A program made the translations under genes and the position numbers. A stretch of 64,000 nucleotides of DNA from Chitinispirillaceae bacterium (GTDB lineage Bacteria; Fibrobacterota; Chitinivibrionia; Chitinivibrionales; Chitinispirillaceae), in NCBI GenBank assembly GCA_016929595.1, contig JAFGIN010000143.1, forward strand, positions 42,497 to 106,496, given 5' to 3'. This document shows positions 1-9,781 of the stretch, piece after piece. Numbering within the stretch: the stretch's first letter is position 1; the number at the start of each line of letters is the position of its first letter. A model generated the notes under the pieces. It ran no database searches and had not been told where the DNA came from. It saw only the letters and a program-made list of their open reading frames with translations.

Positions 1-258
1 ACCGCCACCGGGTCTTTGCTCCCGTTCACGTGCCTCGGTGACAGTTAATTTACGACCGTTCAGTTCTGCGCCATTGAGTTCTGAGATTGCTGCATCAGCA
101 TTTTCCATCTCAACAAAACAGAAACCACGAGATTTCTGCGTCTCACGATCTGTGATGATTTTAACTGAATGTACTTCACCGACTTTGGCAAAATGCTCCC
201 TTATGTCATCTTCTGTCGCGGAGAACGGGAGATTGCCGATGTACAATTTCCTGGCCAC
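1..258 (-). CDS. RRM RNA-binding protein, N-terminal part (runs off window)
   Basis: Reads leftwards from a GTG at 258. All 86 codons are open to base 1, so the C-terminus lies outside the window. It contains a complete RNA recognition motif: RNP2 (KLYIGNL, residues 4-10) and RNP1 (RGFCFVEM, residues 44-51), followed by the start of a Gly-rich tail. Small single-RRM proteins of this kind in bacteria bind single-stranded RNA and are often cold- or stress-responsive. The GTG start is preferred because a consensus GGAGG (265-269) lies 6 bases upstream. An imperfect palindrome (GGAG..ATC/GAT..CTCC, 302-318) sits in the leader and could be regulatory. The gene lies downstream of the PfkB kinase on the same strand, about 245 bases away. 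The family call is firm; the exact target is unknown. Confidence 0.9.
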   Translation of the reverse strand, partial: MARKLYIGNLPFSATEDDIREHFAKVGEVHSVKIITDRETQKSRGFCFVEMENADAAISELNGAELNGRKLTVTEAREREQRPGGG

Positions 259-503
259 AAAGAACCTCCATGAGAAACGTTACAAAAAGGTAAAAAATTC
301 TGGAGTATCAGATTCTCCTGAACGAAACAATTATGTAAATAATCTCTTACCAGTAGAAAAAGCAAGAGAAATTTTAATTTTACCATAAAAAAATGAAAAA
401 TAGCAGGATATTGCTGGTTTATTCTGGTGGAGGTTCAGGCTGGAAACCAGTTAACATCGCTATCCAGCTGTTCATTGATATTTATCGTCAACAATGTGTC
501 AGT

Positions 504-1505
504 TCATTTCAAAATGGATCTGATTCTGTCCCATCCTTCATCGGGAATTGTTGCACCGACTACTTTGCAGACTTCAAAGCCGCAGGCACTTCCGATTTCA
601 CCACTTTTTTCAAGTGAATATCCGTGAATAAGGCCATATAAAAATCCTGCAGCCCACAAATCGCCAGCGCCTGTTGTATCGATGACTGGTGATCCATCTC
701 CCTTAGGCGCAATGGTAACTGATTTACCATCATGAGCGATATAGCTTCCGCGTTTACCAACTTTCAGTACTGCAACAGGGGCTTTTTCCGAAAGTATTTT
801 TAGTGCCTTTTGTTCATCATTGCACCCAGTGAAGACCCGGGCTTCGTCTTCATTGGCAATCAGTACATCCACGTATTCCTGACAGATCTGTTCCAGAAGA
901 TCTTTGGATGCTTCGACAACGGTGTAACTGGCAAGGTCTAAAGAGATCAGGGCTCCGGCATCTTTGACTGCTTTGAGAGCTGACAGGATCAGTTTCTGAT
1001 TAAAAAGCAGGTAGCCTTCAAGGTGTACAAGTGCAGTGTTTGCAAAGAGTTCGGGAGTGATTTCAGATGGCTGCGTTTCCGAAGATGCTCCCAGGTAGGT
1101 AAACATTGACCGCTGCGCGTCCGGGGTAATAATTGAAAGTACATGTCCAGTTGGAAGGGATGACTGCATAAGGAGTGGTTCAACATTATGATTTTTCAAT
1201 CCATTCTCAAAAATCGTTCCCAGTTCATCATTGCCTCGTTTGCCAATAAATTTTGTATTACCACCAAGTTTCCCAATTCCCAGAATCGTGTTACAGGCTG
1301 AACCCCCCGGAACAACTGCTGGTTTCCTGATTGTTTTAGTTAAAAGATCTTTGATAAATGAGCTTTCGACTAAGGTCATTCCCCCTTTTGCCGCACCGCT
1401 TGATGTAAGAAAATCATCTGTTTCCTGAAGGCACATATCGACTAATGCTGAGCCGACACCTGCAATGTAATTTCTGGGGTGTGAAATTTGAAATGGAATG
1501 TTCAT
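504..1505 (-). CDS. PfkB-family carbohydrate/adenosine kinase
   Basis: A 333-residue ribokinase-fold kinase that transfers the ATP gamma-phosphate to a sugar or nucleoside hydroxyl in the cytoplasm. The N-terminal substrate motif PGGSACN is at residues 66-72. The C-terminal PfkB signature DTTGAGD is at 276-282, with D282 as the expected catalytic base and GAGD forming the anion hole. Length is normal for the family. The sequence type (GVGSALVD near the start, a long lid segment) resembles bacterial adenosine kinase-like proteins, but substrate cannot be settled by reading. It lies upstream of the RRM gene and divergent from thiL. Confidence 0.88.
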   Translation of the reverse strand: MNIPFQISHPRNYIAGVGSALVDMCLQETDDFLTSSGAAKGGMTLVESSFIKDLLTKTIRKPAVVPGGSACNTILGIGKLGGNTKFIGKRGNDELGTIFENGLKNHNVEPLLMQSSLPTGHVLSIITPDAQRSMFTYLGASSETQPSEITPELFANTALVHLEGYLLFNQKLILSALKAVKDAGALISLDLASYTVVEASKDLLEQICQEYVDVLIANEDEARVFTGCNDEQKALKILSEKAPVAVLKVGKRGSYIAHDGKSVTIAPKGDGSPVIDTTGAGDLWAAGFLYGLIHGYSLEKSGEIGSACGFEVCKVVGATIPDEGWDRIRSILK

Positions 1506-1808
1506 TGTAATGGAGTCTCCTGAAAAAGTAAATAAACTGATTTTGAGAGAAAAAATAGTAAATGCATCTTCGGTACAGAACCTATATTCAAGAAATATCC
1601 AGGGTATTCAGAAAATAGTATTCAGAATTCAGAATGCAGGAATCAGCAAAAATTCCAAAAATACGTGTGGAATTCATATCCTCAGATAAGCTGAATTCAT
1701 ATTCTGGATTCTGGATATCTGAGGTTACCTGTCATTTTAATTTACCAAACTCTCAGAAGAACAGGTTGAACTGAGAATTTAATAACTACTTGTTTTCGTG
1801 GATATCCG
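1506..1808. repeat. Intergenic region with GAATTCAG/ATTCTGG-type degenerate repeats and an inverted repeat
   Basis: This gap between two divergent genes holds no convincing ORF. From about 1603 to 1640 there are overlapping copies of a TATTCAGAATTCAG-like motif. From 1700 to 1715 ATTCTGG is repeated. A perfect 9-bp inverted repeat, CCTCAGATA (1680-1688) and TATCTGAGG (1716-1724), encloses the second block. The same motif style returns at 53638-53672 and about 53750-53775. Promoters for both neighbours should lie here, but no box is clear enough to call. Confidence 0.5.
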
Positions 1809-2825
1809 ATGAGTAATGGCAATAAATTTCCTTCCAATGAATACGAATTACTTCGCAGTCTTCAGGAGATTATTGGGGAGTTCACCAACGGGAAATATGA
1901 GGTTTCAATTGGTGATGACGCGGCGATACGACGATGTCTCAGTAATGAGCAGCTTATCATCACTACCGATATCGCGGTCGAGAATGTGGATTTTAAACTC
2001 GATTACATGAGTTTTCGTGAAATCGGGTATCGGGCCATGGTATCAAATCTCAGTGATTGTGCTGCGATGGGAGCATTACCGGACAGTGCTCTGATTCAGC
2101 TTATATTTCCATCAGAAAAATCGGGTATACGGGAGAGTATTTCAGAGATATATCGCGGTTTTGCTGATGCGTGCAGAAGATGGCATTTTCCGATAGTCGG
2201 TGGAGATCTTTCATCCGGGCCTTTGTGGTCGATAGGTATAACGCTGCTGGGATCTCTTGAAAACGGAGCGAGACCACTTAAACGTTGCGGTGTATGCGAT
2301 GGGGATCTTTTGTGGGTAAGTGGTGTTCCAGGGTTAAGTGCTGCGGGGCTGCAGGCTTTGAGCAGATGGGGGAGAGAGAGAAAAGCAATAGAGTTCCCGC
2401 GACTGATTCGTGCTCATATTTCACCGGAACCACGTATCGATCTGGGGGTGAAATTGAGAAAAACCACATCTGTTCATGCTGCAATGGATCTTTCTGATGG
2501 TCTTTCCAAGGATTGTCGTACTCTGGCGTATGAGAACAACCTGGGGATAATTTTAAAGCGGGATACTTCCCTTATCCCTGATGAAATGATAAAATTAAGT
2601 GACTTTTTTGGGGTACCCTGGGAAAACTGGTATTTTCATGGTGGAGAAGAGTATGAACTTCTTTTTGCTGCATCAGCCGATTTTGAACCTGAAATCTCTG
2701 ATGGCATGGATGGATGTATTTGTATTGGAAAGTTTACAAAAAATGTTCGGGATGTTGTTATCGACGCTGATGGGGATTACATCGGATTATCAAGAGACAG
2801 TTTTGATCATATAAAATTCTTTTAG
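1809..2825 (+). CDS. thiL: Thiamine-monophosphate kinase
   Basis: ATP-dependent phosphorylation of thiamine monophosphate to thiamine pyrophosphate, the last step of TPP synthesis. The 338-residue protein has the PurM/AIR-synthase-like N-terminal Mg-binding segment (SIGDDAA, about 33-39), a second acidic strand (TTDIAVENVDF), a GGDLSSG loop near residue 140 and a C-terminal LSDGLSKD motif, all expected for ThiL. The start is the first in-frame ATG; no strong ribosome site is visible. Its TAG stop is followed after about 120 bases by the start of the GspE/PilB-type ATPase gene. Confidence 0.93.
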   Translation: MSNGNKFPSNEYELLRSLQEIIGEFTNGKYEVSIGDDAAIRRCLSNEQLIITTDIAVENVDFKLDYMSFREIGYRAMVSNLSDCAAMGALPDSALIQLIFPSEKSGIRESISEIYRGFADACRRWHFPIVGGDLSSGPLWSIGITLLGSLENGARPLKRCGVCDGDLLWVSGVPGLSAAGLQALSRWGRERKAIEFPRLIRAHISPEPRIDLGVKLRKTTSVHAAMDLSDGLSKDCRTLAYENNLGIILKRDTSLIPDEMIKLSDFFGVPWENWYFHGGEEYELLFAASADFEPEISDGMDGCICIGKFTKNVRDVVIDADGDYIGLSRDSFDHIKFF

Positions 2826-2944
2826 TGGTTTGCGGTATCCTCAAAACAGATGCGGTTCTTAAATGTGTAGTGTTCCAGGCTGATTACTTTTCGTTTAAGA
2901 CCCCGCTAAAAGTAATTTTTTACAAAAAACCTACGGATGGTACT

Positions 2945-4834
2945 ATGGTTGAACGACGGAGAAAAAAACTGGGCGAAATTCTTATCGCACAGGGAATGAT
3001 CACCGATGAACAGTTGCTGCAGGCGCTTCAGGAGCATAAAAGAAGCGGAATAAGTCTTGGAACTGTTCTGGTAAAGATGGGATATATCAGCGATGATGAT
3101 TTATCCAGCGTGCTTGGTGAGCAGATTCATCTACGCAGTAAGAAAAGGATTGGTGAGGTACTTATTGAAGCGGGTATTATTACAAATGAACAATTAAACG
3201 AGGGACTTGACGAACAAAAAAATACAGGAGTCCGGCTTGGCAAATGTTTGATAAAGCTTGGGTTTATAACAGAAAGTAAACTTTTTGACGTTCTGAGCGC
3301 CCAGCTTGATGTGCAGCATGTTGTTCTTGAAAACTTTACCTTTTCCAAAGATCTTGTTCGTCTGATCCCTGAAGAGATGGCCAGAAGGTACAAAGCGATA
3401 CCGTTGTTTGAGACAGATGGTATTCTCACCGTCGCGATGGCGGACCCTACCAATCTCAGAACTATCGATCATCTCAAATTTAAAACTGGTAAAGAGGTTG
3501 ACCCGGTGATAGCGTCAGACGTGAGTATAATGGCTGCTATCGAAAAAAATTATAAGCTCGGTCTTGATGACATGTCACAGCTTTTCGAAAATGTTAGTGT
3601 CAAGAATGATGTCGACCTGATTAATAGGGAAGAAGAGGCAGAAAAAGGTATTACTGATGAAGAGGGGGCTCAGGTTGTCAAACTTGTCAATCTGATGATC
3701 AGTCAGGCTATTGCTGATGGAGCATCGGATATTCATCTGGAGCCACTTGAAAAATATGTACGACTGCGGTATCGTGTGGACGGGGATCTCAAAGAGAAAA
3801 ACCCTATCCCGTTGCAATTAAGGCCCCAGATTACCTCCCGTCTGAAAATATTGTCCGGGATGGACATTGCCGAAAAGCGTAAACCCCAGGATGGGCGTTT
3901 TCAGGTTCGTGTTGATGGAAGGGAAGTTGATCTTCGTGTTTCATCTTATCCGGTCATGACCCGGCACCGGGGTGTTAATGAGAAAATAGTGATGCGTATT
4001 CTCGATCCACAGTCAAAGAAACTTTCGCTTGATCAGATGGGATTTTTACCTAAGATGCTGGCTCAATTTGATGCGATAATACGAAAACCGGATGGCATTG
4101 TGCTTGTCACCGGTCCAACCGGGAGTGGAAAAAGTTCAACACTCTATTCTGTTCTGCAAACAATTCATGACATCACGATGAATATAGTGACAATGGAGGA
4201 TCCGGTAGAACTGCATGTTGATGGTATCATACAGGGACAGATCAATTCAAAAGCGGGCTTTACATTTGCGGATGGCATGCGTTCTATTCTCCGGCAGGAT
4301 CCCGATGTGATAATGATTGGAGAAATGCGTGACCGGGAAACATCAGAGATGGCAATTCAGGCTGCGCTCACAGGGCATCTGGTCTTTTCGACACTTCATA
4401 CCAACGATTCACCAAGTGCTTACACCAGATTACTCGATATGGGACTTGAGCCATTTCTCATAACATCGACGGTTATCGGTATCGTTGCCCAGCGCCTTGT
4501 ACGAAAAATATGTCAGAGGTGCAAACAACCCTATGAACCGGATCCTGAGCTTCTGGCCAGTCTGGGGTTACGTCCAGGGTTACCGATGTTTAAAGGTAAA
4601 GGGTGTAAGGTATGTAATGGAACGGGGTTTAAAGGACGTATGGGCTTGTATGAGCTGCTGGTTCCCGATGAAGAAATAACGAAAATGGTTATCCAGCATG
4701 CTCCCGCCGAACAGGTGAAACGACATTTATTGAAGCGAGGGGATTTTGACTCATTGCGACGTGACGGATTGAGGAAAGTATTGGATGGTAAGACAACACT
4801 TGAGCAGGTACTTGGAGCAACACAGGATGATTAA
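2945..4834 (+). CDS. GspE/PilB-type secretion or pilus assembly ATPase
   Basis: Cytoplasmic hexameric ATPase that would power type IV pilus or type II secretion pseudopilus assembly. The 629-residue protein starts with two tandem copies of a 55-residue module (LGEILI.G.IT.EQL.. and RIGEVLIEAGIITNEQL..), followed by a T2SSE N-terminal domain. The RecA-like core has Walker A GPTGSGKSS at about 390-398. A zinc-binding tetracysteine (C523, C526, C554, C557) lies in the C-terminal part, as in PilB and GspE. The ATG at 2945 is chosen because the open frame upstream (GTG at 2825) encodes no family sequence. PilM-like and PilN/O-like genes lie 5 kb downstream and are plausible partners. The stop overlaps the pcrA start. 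Confidence 0.9.
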   Translation: MVERRRKKLGEILIAQGMITDEQLLQALQEHKRSGISLGTVLVKMGYISDDDLSSVLGEQIHLRSKKRIGEVLIEAGIITNEQLNEGLDEQKNTGVRLGKCLIKLGFITESKLFDVLSAQLDVQHVVLENFTFSKDLVRLIPEEMARRYKAIPLFETDGILTVAMADPTNLRTIDHLKFKTGKEVDPVIASDVSIMAAIEKNYKLGLDDMSQLFENVSVKNDVDLINREEEAEKGITDEEGAQVVKLVNLMISQAIADGASDIHLEPLEKYVRLRYRVDGDLKEKNPIPLQLRPQITSRLKILSGMDIAEKRKPQDGRFQVRVDGREVDLRVSSYPVMTRHRGVNEKIVMRILDPQSKKLSLDQMGFLPKMLAQFDAIIRKPDGIVLVTGPTGSGKSSTLYSVLQTIHDITMNIVTMEDPVELHVDGIIQGQINSKAGFTFADGMRSILRQDPDVIMIGEMRDRETSEMAIQAALTGHLVFSTLHTNDSPSAYTRLLDMGLEPFLITSTVIGIVAQRLVRKICQRCKQPYEPDPELLASLGLRPGLPMFKGKGCKVCNGTGFKGRMGLYELLVPDEEITKMVIQHAPAEQVKRHLLKRGDFDSLRRDGLRKVLDGKTTLEQVLGATQDD

Positions 4835-7082
4835 AGGTTTGAACAGGGGATCGATTCTTGATAACCTGGTATTAAATAAAGTACAGAGAGATGCTGCGGC
4901 GTATAATGATGGTCCTCAGCTAGTGTTTGCTGGAGCCGGAACCGGAAAGACACGGGTACTTACGGCCAAGATATGTTTTCTTCTGGAAAGTGGTGTGCCG
5001 CCATCAGGAATTTTTGCAGCTACATTTACGAATAAAGCTGCAAAAGAGATGCGCTCACGTGTTGAAGAGTACCTGAAACGATCCTGCAACGGGATGTGGA
5101 TAGGAACGTTTCATTCTCTCTGCACAAGAATACTGCGAAACGAAAGTGCTGCGATTGGATTCAGAAGTTCATTTTCGATCTATGATACCGATGATCAGCT
5201 GGTGCTGATAAAGCGGATTCTTAAAAAACTGGAGATTGACGATCGAAGTGCTTCTCCACGTTTCATTCTCGGCAGGATCTCAAGGCTTAAAAATAACTGT
5301 ATTACTCCGCGTGATGCTGCTAACGCGGCGGTGGGGTATAGTGAACAGGAATTGGTAAATGTTTACAAGTCATATCAGAAGGCGTTAACGGATCAGGATG
5401 CTATGGATTTTGATGATCTTATCATGATGACCGTGCTGCTTTTCAAAGGAGTGCCGGAAATACTGCAGAAATACCATAATATCTTCCGGTATTATCTGAT
5501 TGATGAATTCCAGGATACCAATGCGTCACAGTTTGATCTTATCAAAATGCTTGCTAAAAAATCGGGGAATATTTTTGCAGTAGGTGATGATGATCAGAGT
5601 ATTTACAGCTGGAGAGGTGCGCAGGTAAAAAACATTCTTTCTTTCGAAAAAGAGTTTGATGCTACAAGGGTGTTCAAACTGGAACAGAATTACCGTTCAA
5701 CAAAAAAGATTCTTGATTTTTCCAATGCTGTAATTTCTGAAAATGCAAACAGAGCCCCCAAAGAGTTATGGTCTGAAAGGTTGATTGGTGATACAGTGGC
5801 GGTAACGCGGTATCGTGATGACAGGCAGGAGGCACAAACTGTTGCTGTAAAAGTCAGAAGATTAATTGATAATAATACCCGCGGAACAGATATCGCCATA
5901 CTGTTCAGAACCAATGCTCAGTCACGCTCATTTGAGGAGTCGTTTCGAAGACATAAGATTCCGTATGTTCTGGTAGGCGGAATGAGTTTTTACGAGCGAA
6001 TGGAAATAAAAGACTGTCTTGCGTTTCTTCGTCTTCTTGTTAATCCAAGGGATTCAATCAGTTTTGAGCGTATTTACAATAAACCGGTACGTGGACTTGG
6101 TGAAAAAGCTATGGAAGCGATTACCGAAAAGGCAGCAGTTCTCAAGCTTTCTCTGCTTGAGACACTTCTTGTTGTCAATACTGAAGAGTTCGGGAGCAGG
6201 AGCAGGAGCGGCTTTTCTGAACTGAAGACGGTGTTTGAGCTGCTGTTTGGAATGTACAAAAGTAAAGAGACTTTTGTAGAAATTTTAAAACAGGCTCTTG
6301 ATCTTTCGGGATACTGGAAATCGCTGAAAATGGAAGCCAGTGTTGAAAATGAGAGTCGTATGGAAAATATCGAGGAACTCGGTAATGCACTTGCAATATG
6401 GGAAAAGGAAAACCCGGGAAGAGATCTGTCTGCGTTTCTGGAAGAGGTTGCGCTGGTCAGTGATGTTGATTCGTGGGAAAAAAAAGATCTTGCTGTTAAC
6501 ATGATGACGATGCATAGTGCAAAGGGACTTGAGTTCAGAAATGTTTTTCTTGTGGGAATCGAAGATGGAATTATCCCATCAAAGCAGAATTTTGACAGTG
6601 AATCTTCCATCGAAGAGGAGCGGCGGCTGTTTTATGTCGGAGCAACCCGTGCGATAGATACACTTGAGTGCTCTTATGCTGAGCGGCGGCTGCGTTTTGG
6701 ACAAGTGCAGTTTGAAACGCCTTCAAGGTTTCTGGAAGCGATACCACCCGGACTTTATCAGTTTAATAATGAAAGTTCCGTTTTTGATGATGAACGGAGA
6801 ATCGAACAGCCCAGGGTACAACCGATGCCAGCAGTCCTGATTAATAAGCGTTCTGGTAAAAAAACTCCTGTCAGCTATAATGAATTTGATCAACGACCTG
6901 CATTTCCCTCCTGTTCGCAGGAGACCGTTGAGTTCCGGATAGGGCAGCATGTGCGACACAAAGTACATGGACCGGGAAAGATACTGACGATAAGCGGCTT
7001 TGGTGAGGATATGAAACTCACCGTACTGTTTAATAATGGACAACGATTAAAAATGATGGCAAAATTTGCAGCATTTGAATAA
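4827..7082 (+). CDS. pcrA: UvrD/PcrA-type DNA helicase
   Basis: Superfamily 1A 3'-5' helicase acting in repair and in removal of proteins from DNA. The 751-residue protein has Walker A AGAGTGKT (35-42), the TFTNKAAKEM motif Ia, DEFQDTN (motif II), DDDQSIYSWRGA (motif III), a QNYRS motif IV and a late MTMHSAKGLEF and VGATRA (motifs V/VI). The last 45 residues (GQHVRHKVHGPGKIL.., ending in FAAFE) match the PcrA/UvrD C-terminal Tudor-like domain that contacts RNA polymerase. The ATG at 4827 overlaps the preceding stop in ATGATTAA, with GGAG about 10 bases upstream, so it is probably translationally coupled. An earlier ATG (4785) is less likely. Confidence 0.93.
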   Translation: MIKGLNRGSILDNLVLNKVQRDAAAYNDGPQLVFAGAGTGKTRVLTAKICFLLESGVPPSGIFAATFTNKAAKEMRSRVEEYLKRSCNGMWIGTFHSLCTRILRNESAAIGFRSSFSIYDTDDQLVLIKRILKKLEIDDRSASPRFILGRISRLKNNCITPRDAANAAVGYSEQELVNVYKSYQKALTDQDAMDFDDLIMMTVLLFKGVPEILQKYHNIFRYYLIDEFQDTNASQFDLIKMLAKKSGNIFAVGDDDQSIYSWRGAQVKNILSFEKEFDATRVFKLEQNYRSTKKILDFSNAVISENANRAPKELWSERLIGDTVAVTRYRDDRQEAQTVAVKVRRLIDNNTRGTDIAILFRTNAQSRSFEESFRRHKIPYVLVGGMSFYERMEIKDCLAFLRLLVNPRDSISFERIYNKPVRGLGEKAMEAITEKAAVLKLSLLETLLVVNTEEFGSRSRSGFSELKTVFELLFGMYKSKETFVEILKQALDLSGYWKSLKMEASVENESRMENIEELGNALAIWEKENPGRDLSAFLEEVALVSDVDSWEKKDLAVNMMTMHSAKGLEFRNVFLVGIEDGIIPSKQNFDSESSIEEERRLFYVGATRAIDTLECSYAERRLRFGQVQFETPSRFLEAIPPGLYQFNNESSVFDDERRIEQPRVQPMPAVLINKRSGKKTPVSYNEFDQRPAFPSCSQETVEFRIGQHVRHKVHGPGKILTISGFGEDMKLTVLFNNGQRLKMMAKFAAFE

Positions 7083-7102
7083 TACGGTAAAGGATAAAAA
7101 CG

Positions 7103-7387
7103 ATGATTGACAAAAAGGACGTGTTGCACATAGCGGCACTTGCCCGTTTGACACTTTCTGAAGAAGAAGTTGAGGGAATGACAAAACAGCTTGATTCGAT
7201 TCTTGGCTACATCGATCTGCTTAACAGTGCAGATACATCGGGCGTTGAAGCATCAGCTCATATGAAATATGATCATAATCCACTGAGAGAAGATGCAACA
7301 AAGGAATCACTGCCGCATGATGAGCTCCTCCGGAATGGGCCTTCGGTCAGGAAAGGGCATTTTGCGGTGCCAAAAGTGATTGGATAA
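7103..7387 (+). CDS. gatC: Asp/Glu-tRNA amidotransferase subunit C
   Basis: The 94-residue small subunit of GatCAB, which converts Glu-tRNA(Gln) and/or Asp-tRNA(Asn) to the amidated forms. The family pattern is clear: HIAALARLTLSEEE near the N-terminus, LDSILGYIDLL in the middle and a C-terminal LR.D........LL.N.P....G.F.VPKVIG. It starts 20 bases after pcrA and its last codons abut kdsB. gatA and gatB are not next to it, so the complex is encoded at separate loci. Confidence 0.93.
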   Translation: MIDKKDVLHIAALARLTLSEEEVEGMTKQLDSILGYIDLLNSADTSGVEASAHMKYDHNPLREDATKESLPHDELLRNGPSVRKGHFAVPKVIG

Positions 7388-7388
7388 A

Positions 7389-8135
7389 ATGACGATGAAC
7401 AAAGTATTATGCGTTATACCTGCCAGGTATGCATCAAGTCGTTTACCGGGAAAACCGTTAGCGCTCATTAGTGGAAAGCCACTGGTTATGTGGGCTTATG
7501 AGCGGGCCCTTGCATCCGGGGCTTTTGACAAGGTCTGTGTTGCAACTGATGATCAGAGAATTCTGGATACGGTACAAAACTGTGGTGGGGAAGTGGTGAT
7601 GACTTCATCAAAACACTCGCGGGGAACTGATCGTGTGTTTGAGGTTACAGAAAAGGTCAAATGTACTCACGTTGTGAATCTGCAGGGGGATGAACCGGTT
7701 TTGCCTGTTGATGTGGTTAAAGATTTTACCCGTGCACTTACGCAAATTAATGGTAATTCCTTGCTAACAATTGTATCACATGCTACAATCAGTGATATAG
7801 ACAGACCTGATGTTGTTAAGGTGGTACTGAACCGGATGGATGAGGCGCTTTATTTTTCGAGGTCGCCAATTCCATTCGAACGTGAAGGAAAAGGTGTTTT
7901 TTACAAGCACAAAGGTATTTACGGATTCTCTGTTGATGCTTTGAGACGGTTCTGTTCATTTGCGGAAGGGGACCTGGAGAAGAGAGAGAGTCTGGAACAA
8001 CTCAGGGCGCTCGAGAATGGGATGAGCATCAAGTGTCTTATCCGGAATTTTGATTCCATTGGAATTGATACTCCGGAGGATCTTGAAGCGTTCAGGGCAA
8101 TGGTAGCGATGGGTAAATATGGAGTTGGAATCTAA
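7389..8135 (+). CDS. kdsB: 3-deoxy-manno-octulosonate cytidylyltransferase
   Basis: Activates KDO to CMP-KDO for lipid A-core assembly, so its presence argues for an LPS outer membrane. The 248-residue sequence has the nucleotide-binding PARYASSRLPGKPL at the N-terminus, ATDD, NLQGDEP and the C-terminal GIDTPEDLEAF typical of KdsB. Either ATG at 7389 or 7395 could start the protein; 7389 lies just after the gatC stop. The 3' end overlaps the next gene by 17 bases, suggesting cotranscription with the HD-GYP regulator. Confidence 0.93.
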   Translation: MTMNKVLCVIPARYASSRLPGKPLALISGKPLVMWAYERALASGAFDKVCVATDDQRILDTVQNCGGEVVMTSSKHSRGTDRVFEVTEKVKCTHVVNLQGDEPVLPVDVVKDFTRALTQINGNSLLTIVSHATISDIDRPDVVKVVLNRMDEALYFSRSPIPFEREGKGVFYKHKGIYGFSVDALRRFCSFAEGDLEKRESLEQLRALENGMSIKCLIRNFDSIGIDTPEDLEAFRAMVAMGKYGVGI

Positions 8136-9576
8136 ACACATTCTGGTAGTTGATGATGAGATTTCAATTGCTGAAATTCTCAGTCAATTTTTACGGAAAA
8201 AGGGATATAAAATTACCACAGCTTCAAGTGGTGATGCAGCTCTTGGAATTATACATGCAACAGATATTGACCTGGTGATTTCTGACATAAAGATGCCCGG
8301 AATGTCGGGCGTTGACCTGCTGAAAGTGATTAAACTGGAAAGACCTGAAATTCAGGTCTTAATGACTACCGGGTTTCCTACACTGGATACTGCCATTGAA
8401 GCGTTAAAGCTTGGAGCGGTTGATTATCTGACCAAACCGTTTCATCTTGAAGAAATTGGTGAAAAGGTCAAAAGGGCGTTTTCTAACAGGAAAATGGAGG
8501 AGGAAAATCTTCTTTTTTCCCGCCTCGTTTCGCTTCATGAAGTAACAAAGATCCTTTCGTTAACCAGAGAGCTTGATGATCTTCATAAAAAATTTCTTGA
8601 TTTTTGTATAAAAATGGTGAAGGCAGATGGGGGGGCACTTTTTTTTACTACTGCCGATGGAAAATTATCACCGGCACTTTTTCAGGGTGTCTGGACCCAG
8701 AGAACTTTCTGGCTCAACAGGCATATCTACTCATCATCGTTGTGGGTCGCAAACTCTGAGGAGCCCCTGGTGATTGAGCAAGGTCAGTCACCACTTCCTG
8801 GTGGTGTTCATCCAATTCCGCCAGAGGTGTCTTCATTGATCGCTTTGCCTCTGAAAACGCCATCGCGCACTATAGGTGTTCTTAATCTGGCAAGGCTCCC
8901 CGGAAAGGAGCGTTTCTCAAGTCTTGATCTGGAAATTATCAATGTTTTATCATCTCAGGCGAGCATTTCTATTGAAAACGTCCGTTTATACTATAATATT
9001 CATGATAATTATCTCAAAACAATACGCGCTTTTGCTCTGGCTGTTGAAGCAAAAGACGAATACACCCATGGCCACTCAGAAAATGTCATGAAATACACGG
9101 TGATTTTAGCAAAGCATATGGGGTTGTCTGATGCGGAAATAGAACATGTAAAGTATGCTGGATTACTTCATGATATTGGAAAAATTGGTATTAGTGAGGC
9201 GATTCTCAATAAAGCAGCCAAGCTTACCGATGGTGAATTCAGTGAGATCAAGAAACATCCGGAATTGGGAGCCAGGATTATTTCAGATGTTCCTTTTTTG
9301 AAATCACTGGTTCCAATGGTTCTGCATCATCATGAATTCTACAATGGACTTGGTTACCCAAATGGTATCTCCGGTGAGGTGATACCATTTGGAGCGAGGA
9401 TATTAAGTGTTTCGGATGCTTTCGAAGCAATGACATCCAATCGGCCTTACAGGAAATCATTACCCAGAGAAGTTGCGTTTAAAATACTGTTCGACGAAAA
9501 AGGAAAGCAATTCGATCCACAAATTGTTGATGCATTTCTTGATGTTATGCAAAAGGAGGGGAATATAGGCGTGTGA
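8119..9576 (+). CDS. Response regulator with GAF and HD-GYP domains (c-di-GMP phosphodiesterase type)
   Basis: A 485-residue three-domain signalling protein. The N-terminal receiver has VVDDE at 10-14 and phosphoacceptor D56 (VISDIKMPG). A GAF-like sensor segment follows (about 150-310). The C-terminal HD-GYP domain has H351-D352 (HDIGKIGI) and HHE with GYP near 404-414. HD-GYP proteins of this architecture hydrolyse c-di-GMP. In the second motif Asn409 stands where the usual HHExxDGxGYP has Asp; similar substitutions occur in active enzymes. The ATG at 8119 lies inside kdsB, so translation is probably coupled. No cognate histidine kinase is adjacent. Confidence 0.9.
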   Translation: MELESKHILVVDDEISIAEILSQFLRKKGYKITTASSGDAALGIIHATDIDLVISDIKMPGMSGVDLLKVIKLERPEIQVLMTTGFPTLDTAIEALKLGAVDYLTKPFHLEEIGEKVKRAFSNRKMEEENLLFSRLVSLHEVTKILSLTRELDDLHKKFLDFCIKMVKADGGALFFTTADGKLSPALFQGVWTQRTFWLNRHIYSSSLWVANSEEPLVIEQGQSPLPGGVHPIPPEVSSLIALPLKTPSRTIGVLNLARLPGKERFSSLDLEIINVLSSQASISIENVRLYYNIHDNYLKTIRAFALAVEAKDEYTHGHSENVMKYTVILAKHMGLSDAEIEHVKYAGLLHDIGKIGISEAILNKAAKLTDGEFSEIKKHPELGARIISDVPFLKSLVPMVLHHHEFYNGLGYPNGISGEVIPFGARILSVSDAFEAMTSNRPYRKSLPREVAFKILFDEKGKQFDPQIVDAFLDVMQKEGNIGV

Positions 9577-9781
9577 AGAGGGTGTGTCACGTCGCAAACC
9601 TGTGCATCATGACCTGACTTATGCACCAGACGCAGGGGCCAGTTGGGTGTATTCGATTTTTGGTGCAAAGGTCGGATAATAAATTTAACCGGAACAGTTG
9701 AACATTCTGATTCTAAAAATGATATTTAATATCTGTTCTATAATATATTTTGCTGGCTAAAGGAATTTCTGGCTATCAGAT

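Noticed and set aside
9600..9667. TGCACCA/TGGTGCA inverted repeat after the HD-GYP regulator considered as a riboswitch
   Set aside because: Only 7 bp with a long loop and no conserved aptamer core.
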